DNA of 64,000 nucleotides from Tillus elongatus (GCA_964006375.1 OZ023262.1:194929907-194993906); one strand, 5' to 3'. Counted from the first letter of the stretch, positions 10,480 through 19,965 are shown. A program made the numbers and translations. Notes: a model not told the origin generated them from the sequence alone.

Positions 10480-11520
10480 CAAGTCACTTTTTTATAATTC
10501 CTCATTTCTCAACTGAAGAACGTTATGATATGCTAGGTGTGTATTTTAAAAGCCTCAAAATGCAGTCATTGTTAAAAGGAAATATACGTTACGATATCCT
10601 GGAAGACATTCTTCAAAAGTTTTTAAAAGATTGGCAAGACGACTACGAGAAACTGGCAATGTTCAAAGTATTTCAGTAAGAAATAGGGTAGAGAGAGGAA
10701 GAAATAAAGAAAATCTTACTCACCTGTTGGCGTGTGTTGCAGTTGAACCACACATAAGTATAAGGGACATTGTAAGAGTGCTAGGATTACATTATTCTTT
10801 GGTAAAAAGAATAGAAAAGACCATAAAATGCATCTTTTTTATGTTGTTTTGCATCTAGAATTAAAAGGAGCAGATTTTGATCGTCGACTAGACCATTTAA
10901 ACTGGCTAAAATGTACGTTAAGTCATAACCCAAACCTCCTATTAGGATTATTGTGGACGGATTAGGCTACGTTTTCAAGCTCTTTATAGTAAACTTTCAG
11001 AACAGGCACTACTGTTCAGAAACCAACCACATTGGGAGGGAGGGAGGTCAATTACCAAAATTGCTGGATTGTAAATGTGTGGTGTGATATTTTAAACTCC
11101 AAGATTATCGGACTTTTTTCTTTGAAGGAAAACTAACGGAAGAAAGCTCCTTAGAATTTAAAATAATGTTTTACCCATTATCCTAGAAGAGGTTCCCATT
11201 CAAAGCAGGCTAAACATGAGGTATCAACAAGACGGTTGCAAAGCACAATTATTCAGATGTTACGTTTTCAAATAAGCGAATTGGAAGAGGTAGTATTTTG
11301 CATTGGGCAGCAAGGTTGCCTGACATTGCCGCTGTAGATTTTTACTTGTGGGGAAGAAGTTAAGATATAGTTTTTAAAACACGTCCAACTACACGTAAGG
11401 ATATGAAAGTAATAATTCAGGAAGCTGTAAGAAGTATTTCTGTTGTTGAAATTGAGGCCAGTGTCAATTATACTATAGAAAGACTGAATTAGTGCATAGC
11501 AAATGATGGCAAATATTTTG
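10480..11520 (+). pseudogene. Tc1/mariner-like transposase remnant
   Basis: The N-terminal part (10,490-10,830) reads across two overlapping frames: FSTEERYDMLGVYF, then RLARRLRETGNVQSISVRNR, then PHISIRDIVRVLGLHYSLVKRI. This is the paired helix-turn-helix DNA-binding region typical of insect elements of this group. The catalytic part (10,860-11,500) is more decayed: RYQQDGCKAQ near 11,220 holds the second catalytic Asp block, and a YLWGKK-like segment near 11,345 the third. Many stops and shifts separate these. The gene lies centrally between the terminal inverted repeats and is the presumed former transposase of this element. Confidence 0.75.
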
Positions 11521-11741
11521 AGTATGTAATATTATGTAATTTTATCCTTTTGTAAATTTCTGTTATGAGTAATGATATCATGATTAATAATAAATTAGTA
11601 AATACTGCTGAGAGAAAACTTTTAAAATTACGTTGACGGTAATGGGCCTAATCCATAAGTAAAGAAAAATCCTCACAATTTACATGTTTTTGAGATATCT
11701 TTGGATAAAAGAAAGATATTTATGTTGGGTTTTTACTGACA

Positions 11742-12035
11742 TGTTGTTAGTTGAGTCTACTGTTATAAGGAGTGGTCAAACTTAGAAGGTATTATTTAAT
11801 ATTTTCAAGAAAGGCACGATTGGCAAAAAAATTAAGCGGCGCCCTCTTGCATGCACAACGTTTATTATGAAGGTTTAAATTTATAAATATCCTATTGGTT
11901 TAGATGTTTTTGGAACAAGACCAAGTATGAAAAATTCAGAACGGTACTTAGAAGCGTTTTTTTCCGACTCTCCGCCACCTGTTATTTGCCAAGATAGAAT
12001 ATAATTCTTTTCATAAAAAATATTGAGATTTTTCC
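11742..12035 (-). repeat. Right terminal inverted repeat
   Basis: Inverted partner of 9,655-9,975; truncated at its outer edge by the LINE fragment. Confidence 0.8.
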
Positions 12036-12044
12036 GAATATTGT

Positions 12045-12546
12045 TAGTTTTTTAAATGGAGACCTGCAGAGTTCAGATGTGGGCGTGGAGCAACAACCTC
12101 AGCTTCAATCCTAAGAAGTGCAATTTTCTCATTCTTCGCACCTCCTATAATGTTCGACAGGTCCGCAGTTCTCGACTGTCTGTGTTGCTTGGGTCTGATG
12201 CCTTGTCCCATTTGGATAATCCCAGAAATTTGGGATTGATATTGGATCGGAACCTGTAGTTCTCCAGCCATGTGGAACATCTCTGCCGCTCTGCGTTCTA
12301 TAGACTGCGACACCTGTATCAGTACCGTTATTGTCTTCCCCAGGATGCATGTAAACTTTTGGTGAACTCGCTAATACTGTCACTGTTCACGTATGGTGAT
12401 TGTATTTATGGTCCTTGCCTGACGCGTCTGCACAGGTACCGAATCCCGAAGGTGCAGAATTGGTGTGTGAGATTTGTTTTCCACGTACCCCGTTTTGCTC
12501 ACGTTACGCCGTACATGCGGGCACTGGACTGGCTGAACATGCTGGA
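12045..12546 (+). pseudogene. Non-LTR retrotransposon RT fragment (CR1/Jockey-like), C-terminal
   Basis: The 12,056-12,259 frame reads WSNNLSFNPKKCNFLILR, a typical palm/thumb segment following the catalytic motif, then LGLILDRNL. After one stop it continues at 12,272 with HLCRSAFYRLRHLYQYRYCL, LVNSLILSLFTYGDCIYGP, VQNWCVRFVFHVPRF and LDWLNMLE. These are the usual C-terminal landmarks of CR1/Jockey-type reverse transcriptases. No upstream motifs A to C are present. At 12,546 the LINE sequence passes without a gap into TA-family sequence, so the reading frame that continues to 12,637 is a chimera. Confidence 0.85.
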
Positions 12547-13085
12547 AAGTTTTGTGTTTTCTTTCGGAAAATTTTCGAATCTCCGAAAAGAACACAGATC
12601 TGGCAACCAAATTTGGCACTTAGGTTTACGCTATTAAACTTACACTATATGCCAAAATTCAGATCTCTAGGTTGAAAGGAAAAAAATTACAGACGTTTAA
12701 AAAATATTTTGGGTGCCACTGATGACCATAGAAATGCATAAAACCAAAATATTTTGTGTGGATAACAAGATCTATTGTATAATACAGACAAAGATTAGGA
12801 TCTTGACGCAAAAAGATCAAGAAATAACAGAAAAATTATTTTGGAAATTTTATAGCTTTTGTTCTTTAAATGACAAAGTCGCGATTTGAAACGTCAAAAT
12901 TGGCAATTTTTAGACAGAGAACCTGAAACAAATACGGTCTATGTAAAGCAAATTTCATAATAAATATGTTTTACAAAGCCTTAAGTTACAGTTTCAACCA
13001 GCATTGTCCTTCGTTTTACTCAAGTATTTGCAGAAAATTCATTTCAAATAGACCCATTCTCGGATGATTTGGCAGTAGTTTTTAG
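12547..13085 (+). repeat. TA-family repeat, right half (no TA array)
   Basis: Begins at TTTTGTGTTTTCTTTCGGAA and matches the right-hand body of copies 1 (3.2-3.6 kb) and 47.7-48.18 kb through to TTTGGCAGTAGTTTTTAG. The left half and (TA)n array are absent. Confidence 0.7.
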
Positions 13086-13132
13086 TAAATGCAGCGGCTT
13101 ACTAAGATCCCTAAAATAAATAATTTCAAGCA

Positions 13133-13235
13133 GGCAACAGCAATACCGCGTTGAGTACATCGGCTCGATCACTGAAGTTGAGCAACTACGAGTGCGGTCA
13201 GTAATTGGATGGGTGACCGGCTGAGAACAAGTTAC
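13133..13235 (+). pseudogene. 5S rRNA-derived sequence
   Basis: The stretch GAGTACATCGGCTCGATCAC followed by TGAAGTTGAGCAACTAC and TTGGATGGGTGACCGGCTGA follows the animal 5S rRNA gene from near its 5' end through the internal promoter (box A, intermediate element, box C). The first bases and the last about 20 diverge and the 3' end does not close the terminal helix, so it is probably a pseudogene or the head of a 5S-derived SINE. I see only one copy here. Because the internal promoter looks largely preserved, RNA polymerase III transcription is possible but not shown. Confidence 0.75.
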
Positions 13236-13604
13236 CTTTTTGTTTAAATAATCATTTTACTATATTTTTCTTCCCTTGGGTAAATTTCAATAACTTTTTT
13301 CCTTAATACAGAACTTTTAATATATACAAATTCCTATTTCGCAAAAACACTATTTATTAGGTGTGTGCCTCTAAATAAGGATTTCAGTTTAATCAAATTC
13401 AAATGCTTTGCGGTACTGGGGCATGTTAAGCTATTCTTTACTGCACGTAATACAAAACATTAACGTAAGAAAAAAAAATTCGAGTCGCAGCAAGTGCGTT
13501 ATTGTAGCGCATTTTTAGGAAAATCGGCTCAGTTCAAATAGATTAAACAATGCTTTGTTTTAATTAGATAGTCGAAGTCCGTCGGTGTGTACCAATTCTG
13601 AGCT
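13236..13604. other. AT-rich spacer with one repeat terminus
   Basis: No gene is recognised. At 13,481-13,512 lies an inverted copy of the common terminus (GTCGCAGCAAGTGCGTTATT), unpaired or perhaps the left end of a larger element. Confidence 0.45.
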
Positions 13605-13985
13605 GATTTTTAATGTATTGAATTTCGACCACAAAATTATAATGCATATTTGTAAGAAAAGAAATTCGGGACGCAACAAGTGCGTTATGGTAGCGAATTT
13701 TAATTAAACGCTTCAAATTTGAATAGCTCAATTTACTATTAACCTATAAGGTTCGTTGGCCGCTAAACTAGTTTTTTCCGGACCATTTTAAGATTATTTT
13801 CGAAACATTTTTACACTTTCAAACAATCGAGTTATTTTGATGAAATATGATATGTTGTTTCTACTATATAGGTAATACTGGTAACCAAATTTGATCCATG
13901 CTTTCTTTAAAAAAACACATATTTGCTATTTAAAACGTTTTTTTATGAAAATTCACTACCATAACGCACTTGATGCGTCCAGACC
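13605..13985 (+). mobile_element. MITE-like element, copy 1
   Basis: The core 13,668-13,981 is bounded by inverted ends: GGACGCAACAAGTGCGTTAT at left and ATAACGCACTTGATGCGTCC at right, continuing inward as GGTAGCGAATTTT and AAAATTCACTACC. A second copy with the same ends and similar interior (CTATTAACCTATAAGGTT, AATAAAGTTATTTT-like, ACTGGTAACCAAATTT) lies at 48,405-48,775. Similarity to that copy also extends about 45 bases left of the inverted end. No coding capacity. Size (about 315 bp) and inverted ends fit a non-autonomous DNA transposon. Confidence 0.7.
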
Positions 13986-14600
13986 TTTATTCGTCGAAAA
14001 AATGCAGGTGTCAGGTACCGGGAGCTCTCGAATAGTGGCTGAATTTGTAAAAATTCATATTGCCGTAACTCATTTTTTTCAAATGGAACACCTGTGTGTT
14101 ATTTCAATTTTAATTACGGAATAGGTATGTAATTTGAATTGTATGTATTTTGTCAGCAAATTTTCGTGTAAAATTATCAGTCTAATGCCGTAGAAATCAT
14201 TTTTTCTCAAATTGTTGTGAATTGCTAGTAATTAATAAGTATTGTTTAATAGGTTATTGTAAAATCGCAAATTCAAGTGAAAAATCTGTTTTCGAATTTT
14301 CGTGAAAAGAAATTTGTTTAGCAAATTAATCATCGTGTAACAAACTTTTTAGCATATTTTTGTGTAAGGAGTTTTATATAAATTCCGTGTAAAATAACTT
14401 AACTTAATAAATGTTTGTAAAAAAAATGGCTAATTTGCATGAAGAGGGTTATTTTCAAATTTTGATTCAAACATTTTTCTTTGTTTATTTTGTCAAAAGC
14501 CTTTGTCGTGATCAATTATATCTTGGAAAGTGTAGTTTTTGTGTAAATTGCTTGAATTGGTTAGTTGACACAGATAATGGGATCAGTTTTTCCGGACAAT
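13986..14600. other. AT-rich sequence, no gene recognised
   Basis: Several short open frames, none recognisable. Includes many direct TTTTCGTGTAA-like repeats between 14,150 and 14,400, with no clean period. Confidence 0.35.
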
Positions 14601-14790
14601 TTTATTTATGACCAAAAAATGTCTATATTTTTTGAAACAATAAAGTTATTTTCATGAAACATGGTGCAAGGTTTCTACTATAAATGTTATACTTCTACCA
14701 AATTCATTAAACAAAAGACATATTTGGAATTAGAAACATTTTTATGAAAATTCACTACCATAACGCGCTTGCTGCGCCCAGGCTTTTTTA
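14601..14790 (+). repeat. MITE-like element, right half
   Basis: Matches the right half of the MITE-like copies, from about CAATAAAGTTATTTTCATGA to the terminus CTACCATAACGCGCTTGCTG. The left half is absent. Confidence 0.6.
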
Positions 14791-14929
14791 GCTTTATAAA
14801 AAAGTGAGCTTTCGTTATTTAAAGTTTTGTTCTCAAAAGGAGAGCACGAAATTAAATATCTTGTATAATAAACACAATTTGGTTATTCATAACAAACAGT
14901 TATACTACACTATTATTTTTTTCTACTGT

Positions 14930-15380
<451 letters not shown>

Positions 15381-15504
15381 ATTTTCTTTGTTAACTAACT
15401 GGTGATTTTTTGATAAAAACATATTCTTATAAAAATTCACTGCCTTCACTTGCGTGCTATTTCAGCATTTTAAAAATAAATACTCACTAAAAAGGTATGT
15501 TTTT

Positions 15505-15712
15505 TCTGCGGAACTTGATCACCACACTGTTTTAAAAAACCTGACGATCGTACCACTAATCAAGTTAGCGTCATCAGAGGATGAATAATTAGAATTAATA
15601 TTAGATAACTATTAGAATTAATCATCTTATGATGACGCTTACTTGGTTAGTAAAACGATCGTCAGGTAATTTAAATGTGTTGTGGTGATTTGGGTTCTCC
15701 AAGTGTGCTTAT
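15505..15712. repeat. Palindromic pair of PLE ends
   Basis: Two copies of the outer PLE terminus face each other: 15,515-15,590 reads inward on the minus strand and 15,622-15,700 on the plus strand, each with the GATGACGC..CGATCGTCAGG hammerhead-like segment and the GTGATTTGGGTTCTCCAAG outer edge (clear only on the right). The whole can fold into a long hairpin with a roughly 35-base loop of TTAGAATTAATA-type sequence. It resembles a PLE reduced to its two inverted ends. Confidence 0.7.
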
Positions 15713-15841
15713 CAGTGCTCATCACAGGTTTCAATATTCACTTAGTAGTCTAACTTTCGTTAAAAGTTTTCTTATAAAAAGTTTACTAAAAATAATGACC
15801 AAGAAACGGAATTTAGTACACTTTATTTACAATTTTCGAAG

Positions 15842-16205
15842 AACCTCGGTGGTTCAGAAGTAAGAACGTGTGCCTTTGAACCGAAGGGTACTGGGTTCGA
15901 TCCCGGGGTACTCCTTTCACTTTTTCAGTACAAACTGTAAAATTAACATCAACCGAGGTTCTGGCATTGTATTTGAGCAAGTTGAATGTCTGCACGTTCC
16001 GCCCTTCGGAGGGGGCGTATAGCCGTCGGTCCCGTGTCCATGCGATGTTGGGCACGTTAAAGATCCCTACCCTCCTCACAGAAAGACAGGGGCTCGGCAA
16101 AATTTCCAGGATAGTGAGGTGAAACTGCTCCCTGGCGTCGGTGATTGGCTATAGTCGCGGAAATAGGCCGACGTTAAAGAAACAAAACACACACACACAC
16201 ACACA
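15842..16205 (+). mobile_element. tRNA-derived SINE, copy 1 (full length)
   Basis: The head is tRNA-like with a box A region (GGTTCAGAAGTAAGAACGTG) and a near-perfect box B (GGTTCGATCCC, 15,894-15,904), the RNA polymerase III promoter. A conserved body follows (TGGGCACGTTAAAGATCCC, GTGAGGTGAAACTGCTCCC, GGCCGACGTTAAAGAAAC) and the tail is (AC)n to 16,205. Copies of the same family lie at 26.65-26.99 kb (minus), 36.86-36.97 kb and 37.21-37.54 kb. It must depend on a LINE for retrotransposition; the partner is not identified. Confidence 0.85.
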
Positions 16206-17139
16206 TTTACAATTTTCGAACTGACAAATATTCACTCTTTCACTCAATACTAAATGACAAGAAAGATTGGGTAAAGCTATTATCGCGAATGAAAAAGTCT
16301 TTGAGAACGGTTCAATATTTACAATGATGCAACACCAATCCTTTATCAAAGCAAAAAAAAATTATCAGATGGAGGTCAAACACTAGGAGAAAATGGCACT
16401 TTCAGAGAAGACCGGCAACCTGCTAGTTGAATAGCAACAGAAGCCCTCTCTAAAATAGCTTTAATTATTAATATACACCTCTTTCACAGCTCGCATGAAG
16501 TTTCAAACATGGCACAACTCTCTCTAATATACTGCGTAGGAAGTGCGCGGCAAAAGCGTTGTATGTCATCCTATTTTCTATTACCCTATAATAGACTTTA
16601 GAATTATCACGCTAGATGTATTCACAACGACAATTAAAGCAAAGCTCTGCTATTCGTATACAGACTTCTCAAAATTACGATTAATAGTATCATTAGATAC
16701 GAATCGGCTCTCATAAATATAAGGGCTGAGACCCTTCCACTAGCAATTTCGTAGTCATTTATATTCATGTTTGGTAGCGCATTTGTAATAAATTGCGCCC
16801 ATTCTCGGTATGTGTATCCATTGGCTACCACCACTATCCACCTCAAAAACGTTGCAGCATAAATGCATCTTGCGAAGGCGAGTGTCACGGGACTTTGCGG
16901 TACTGTGATAAATGCATCTTGGAAACCGTTTCTGATATTACATATTACATTAAAAAAAGTCTACATGACGAGGCAACATCTGTTAAAAGGCCGGAAGTTC
17001 AAACTTACTGCATAACGCAATGAAACCAAAACCGATGTCCATCTATAATTATTCCTCACGACTAAAGGAACTTAATTTGCCGGCAATACATTTTTAGTGA
17101 ATTTTTATTTTTTTTAAATCACTAATAGTGACGTTTGTT
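16206..17139. other. AT-rich sequence, no gene recognised
   Basis: Short frames only. The 84-residue minus-strand frame at 16,634-16,888 shows no recognisable motif. Confidence 0.4.
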
Positions 17140-17265
17140 AGTATGTTGTCACGGCAGCTCCAACTAACAGTGTGTTAAAAAATAGAGAATGTATACAATC
17201 AACTAACAATTTAGTAAATTGTCAACTCTGACCCATTTCTACCATCATATAGAGACAAAGTATGT
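17140..17265 (-). repeat. Inverted partial retrozyme unit
   Basis: Reverse complement of the unit segment ACATACTTTG..GACAACATACT, with about ten differences from copy 2. It forms an inverted junction with the first direct unit at about 17,266-17,272. Confidence 0.8.
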
Positions 17266-17391
17266 AACACGCGACAACATACTACTTGGTTCCGCAATGA
17301 GGTGGCGGCACGTGCTTCGTGTCTTATATTTCACTTAGTGTTGGAAGGCTGGCTACCATCGCCGTATTACTTTAGAGGTGTATTTTTGCTG

Positions 17392-17452
17392 CAATTAGTA
17401 TGCTGTACTGACGAGCTCTAATTAGAGCAAAACCGGTCTACGATTCTAATTG
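17392..17452 (+). ncRNA. Hammerhead ribozyme copy 1 (core mutation)
   Basis: Same layout as copy 2, with stem I CAATTAG/CTAATTG preserved and stem II intact (GCTCT AATT AGAGC). The base after stem II, invariant G12, reads A (AGAGCAAAACC). G12 acts as general base in hammerheads, so this copy is probably inactive or very slow. Confidence 0.75.
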
Positions 17453-17710
17453 TGGTGAGAATGCACCTAGCCTTACATACTTTGTCCCTATATTAGGGTA
17501 GAAATGGGCCAGGAATGACAATTTACTAAATTGTTAGTTGGTTGTATACAGTCTCTATTTTTTAACACTCTGTGTTATTTGAAGCTGCCGTGACAACATA
17601 CTACTTGGTTCCCCAACGAGGTGACGACACGTGCTTCTTGTCTTATATCTCACTTACTGTTGGATGGCTGGCTACCATAGCTGTATTACTTTATAAGTGT
17701 ATTTTCTCTG

Positions 17711-17771
17711 CAATTAGTATGCTGTACTGACGAGCTCTAATTAGAGCGAAACCGGTCTACGGTTCTAATTG
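17711..17771 (+). ncRNA. Hammerhead ribozyme copy 2 (intact core, type I)
   Basis: All core elements are present: CTGACGA at 17,727-17,733; stem II GCTCT/AGAGC with an AATT loop, 17,734-17,747; GAAA at 17,748-17,751. Helix III is minimal, made by palindromic ACCGGT (17,751-17,756) without a loop. Site residue C is 17,757, so cleavage is expected between 17,757 and 17,758. Helix I has an inner part GTA/TAC, an internal loop TATGCT/GGTT and an outer part CAATTAG/CTAATTG, seven perfect pairs. The internal loop could give the helix I-II tertiary contact. A loopless helix III usually means cleavage as a dimer, which tandem transcripts favour. Structure is derived by hand; activity is untested. Confidence 0.85.
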
Positions 17772-18029
17772 TGGTGAGAATGCATCTAGCCTTACATACT
17801 TTGTCCCTACATTAGGGTAGAAATGGGCCAGGAATGACAATTTACTAAATTGTTCGTTGGTTGTATACAGTCTCTATTTTTTAACACTCTGTGTTATTTG
17901 GAGCTGCCGTGACAATATACTACTTGGTTCCGCATCGAGGTGGCGGCACGTGCTTCGTGTCTTATATCTCACTTAGTGTTGGAAGGTTGGCTACCATAGC
18001 TGTATTACTTTATAGGTGTATTTTCGCTG

Positions 18030-18748
18030 CAATTAGTATACTTCACGCCAGACAAAAAGCCTCGATGTTCAGCTCGAAGCTGTTCCCACTTCTAAGTGGA
18101 AATTTCAAATTGTCCATGAACAATAAATTGCTCATGTACAAAGTCGTCATCCGGCCAGCCTTGACCTATGCATCCCCTGCATGGGCCACCGCGGCCGCAA
18201 CACACATAAAGGCCCTTTAAATCATCCAGAATAAAATTCTGAGAATGGTTACCACAGCGCCATGGTTTGTCAGAAACAGTCAGATTCATTCTGATCTGGA
18301 AATGCCTTTGATACTTGAGTTTACGACTCAACTATCCACAACTCAGTTCGCAAAAGCCGCTTCTCACCCAAATGCTATTCTCCGTAGTGCCATCGACTAC
18401 GATGAGAAACTTCCATATAAGCATAAGCGTCCAAAGCTTATACTTACCCTCTAAAGCCCCCGCGGCAAAATCAGAATGTAAACATTCAAACACAAAAGCC
18501 ATTGTGTGTATTCTTTCCGACGGAGGTATGGATTAAGGTCCGGTACTCACAGGGAGGGAGTTTTAGTGAGTAGGTGTACTAAGAGTACGAGTCTCACAGT
18601 ACTTCTCACAGTACCACGGCACTACGGTGTCGTGAATGAGGCCTGTATGAGGCATCTCTCCCTCCTCCCCCCTCCCGCCCCTCTTAAAAAAATGTATGCC
18701 GTACTGACGAGCCCATATTAGAGCGAAACCGGTCTACGGTTCTAATTG
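18030..18748 (+). ncRNA. Hammerhead ribozyme copy 3, split by LINE insertion
   Basis: The 5' strand of helix I (CAATTAG) is at 18,030-18,036. The rest (CTGACGA at 18,704-18,710, GAAA at 18,725-18,728, GTC at 18,732-18,734, CTAATTG at 18,742-18,748) lies beyond a 658-bp LINE fragment. Stem II is weakened (GCCCATATTAGAGC). Inactive as it stands. Confidence 0.75.
18037..18694 (+). mobile_element. 5'-truncated Jockey-like LINE fragment
   Basis: It encodes the C-terminal part of a Jockey-type reverse transcriptase: FSSKLFPLLSGNFKLSMNNK, LLMYKVVIRPALTYASPAWA, then after a stop QNKILRMVTTAPWFVRNSQI and DLEMPLILEF. A 3' untranslated stretch follows, then an A-rich tail (TTAAAAAAA) ending at about 18,692. 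The flanking GTAT on both sides (AGTAT before, TGTAT after) may be a short target duplication. The insert interrupts the third retrozyme unit exactly between TTAGTAT and GCCGTACTG, so it is younger than the array. Confidence 0.85.
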
Positions 18749-18780
18749 TGGTGGGAATGCATCTAGCATTATAGACGTAG

Positions 18781-18940
18781 AGATTATTTCCCTGGCTTCA
18801 CAAATGTTTGTTTTCTTTCTGTAACCGGTTTAGCTGTCCGACAGCACCATCGGAAATCAGAAAATTAAATTTATCTATACGAATTCATGACAACCACAAA
18901 TAAACATCCGTTAAGATTGGAACCTGTGTTGAGCACTGAT
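18781..18940. other. Spacer without recognised features
   Basis: Short stretch between the retrozyme-like array and the PLE; nothing recognised. Confidence 0.4.
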
Positions 18941-19219
18941 AAGTACACTTGGAGAACCCAAATAACCACAAAACATTTTAAAAGACCTGATGGTCGTTTC
19001 ACTAACCAAGCTGGCGTCATCAGAGGATGAAAAATTCTAACTACTTTAAAAACTAACCTTATATACCGGATCTTAGGTAGAGAGATCGAACCGATATGGG
19101 AAACTAGTCGCAGGCAAATTCCACAGTGTATTGTATTTTTATCGCCGGACGAGGTCTTTGCACTGTCCCTACTAACTAATCTAAAAGGTGTCCATCTCTA
19201 ATAATTTTGGGAAGGTTCA
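18941..19219 (-). repeat. PLE left inverted terminal repeat
   Basis: Partner of 20,637-20,911. Carries on its minus strand a hammerhead-like motif (18,986-19,026). Confidence 0.85.
18986..19026 (-). ncRNA. PLE hammerhead-like motif, minus strand
   Basis: Minus strand: helix I CCT/AGG, core CTGATGA, one extra C, stem II strands around a TTG loop, GAAA, then a helix III ACGA/CCAT (degraded from ACGA/TCGT), then C and AGG. The catalytic GAAA is intact here, unlike the right-hand copy, but helix III has a mismatch. The extra nucleotide after CTGATGA departs from the standard hammerhead; small PLE-linked variants are known, but activity is uncertain. Confidence 0.6.
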
Positions 19220-19259
19220 AAGACTAAATTAACATTTCACAAATTCACTTGAATTTATA

Positions 19260-19965
19260 AATAAGATTAAAGATGTTAAATTGACTGAAGGCGAGGTTTT
19301 AATTTCATTCGATGTAACCTCATTGTTTCCTAGCGCACCCACGGAACAAACTTTAACGTATTTAGAGCAGTTGTTAAAAATTAATAACATAAATGAAAAT
19401 GTCTGCAAAGAATATTTAACTTTAACAAACCTTTGTATCAAACAAAATATTTTTGAATTCAACAATGAATTTTTTTAACAAACCCAAAGCACGGCAATGG
19501 GCAATCCGCTATCGCCATTAATTGCAGATCTTTTAATGAGCAGATTTGAAACAGATCTTGAAAGTGAAAGTAGTTATTTGCCTAGACTGTGGTTTCGTTA
19601 CGTGGATGATATTTTCGCAGTGTTTAACACAAACATTTGCAGAATAGAAGATTTTATTGCCAAACTAAACAATAAATTTGATTGTATAAAATTTACCCAC
19701 GAATTAGAAATTAATAATAAATTACCCTTTTTAGATGTACTAGTTATCAAGAATAAAGACACTTTAAATTCGATGTCTATAGAAAGAAAACCACCACTCT
19801 AAGCTATATTCCGAACGACTCACATCATACGTACGCACAAAAAATGGCCAGTCTGAATTTTTTAGTAAATCGGTTATTTAATTTTCCTTTAAACCAAAGT
19901 AGATATACCAAAGAATTAAATTATACTAAGAACGTGGCCAAATATAACGGATACACTGCTTGCGG
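19260..19965 (+). pseudogene. PLE reverse transcriptase remnant
   Basis: Frames 19,281-19,478 and 19,497-19,802 encode RT motif A (ISFDVTSLFPSAPTEQTL), then motif B (MGNPLSPLIADLLM) and motif C with the catalytic YVDD (WFRYVDDIFAVFN). A one-base shift at a T run near 19,478 separates A from B. A second shift near 19,800 is followed by YIPNDSHHTYAQKMASLNFL, the thumb segment typical of Penelope-like RTs. The fingers domain before motif A is missing. The catalytic Asp residues in A and C are still readable, so decay is recent, but the frame is closed. Confidence 0.85.

Larger units (their letters stand above)
9655..12035 (+). mobile_element. Tc1/mariner-like DNA transposon with ~300-bp inverted repeats
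   Basis: Sequence at 9,655-9,975 is the reverse complement, with scattered mismatches and small gaps, of 11,742-12,035. Shared landmarks are AATATTTTTTRTGAAAAGAA, CAATAGGATATTTATAAAT and GTTTGACCAC. Between the arms lies a broken transposase (10,480-11,520). The left arm may extend outward to about 9,430, where a GGCTGATTCATTAAGGGTGG terminus-like motif is seen. The right arm stops where a LINE fragment begins near 12,045, so the outer right end and target duplication are lost. A broken transposase plus long terminal inverted repeats supports a dead autonomous element. Confidence 0.8.
17140..18780 (+). mobile_element. Retrozyme-like tandem array of 319-bp hammerhead units, LINE-interrupted
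   Basis: Three direct units start at the shared point GACAAYATACTACTTGG at 17,273, 17,592 and 17,911, giving a period of 319 bp twice. Each unit carries the motif CTGACGAG..stem..GAAACCGGTC of a hammerhead ribozyme. An inverted partial unit (17,140-17,265) sits head-on at the left. The third unit is split by a Jockey-type LINE fragment (18,037-18,694) and resumes at 18,695. No protein is encoded. Tandem non-coding units of this size with type I hammerheads and a very short helix III match the organisation known for metazoan retrozymes. These are transcribed, self-cleave to monomers, circularise, and are thought to be mobilised by PLEs. Activity here is inferred. Confidence 0.8.

Noticed and set aside
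15845..15915. Functional tRNA gene
   Set aside because: The tRNA-like segment cannot form a full cloverleaf and is joined to a SINE body found in other copies.
17273..18229. CRISPR-like or ordinary satellite interpretation of the 319-bp array
   Set aside because: Units are contiguous with no spacers, eukaryotic context, and each carries a structured ribozyme.
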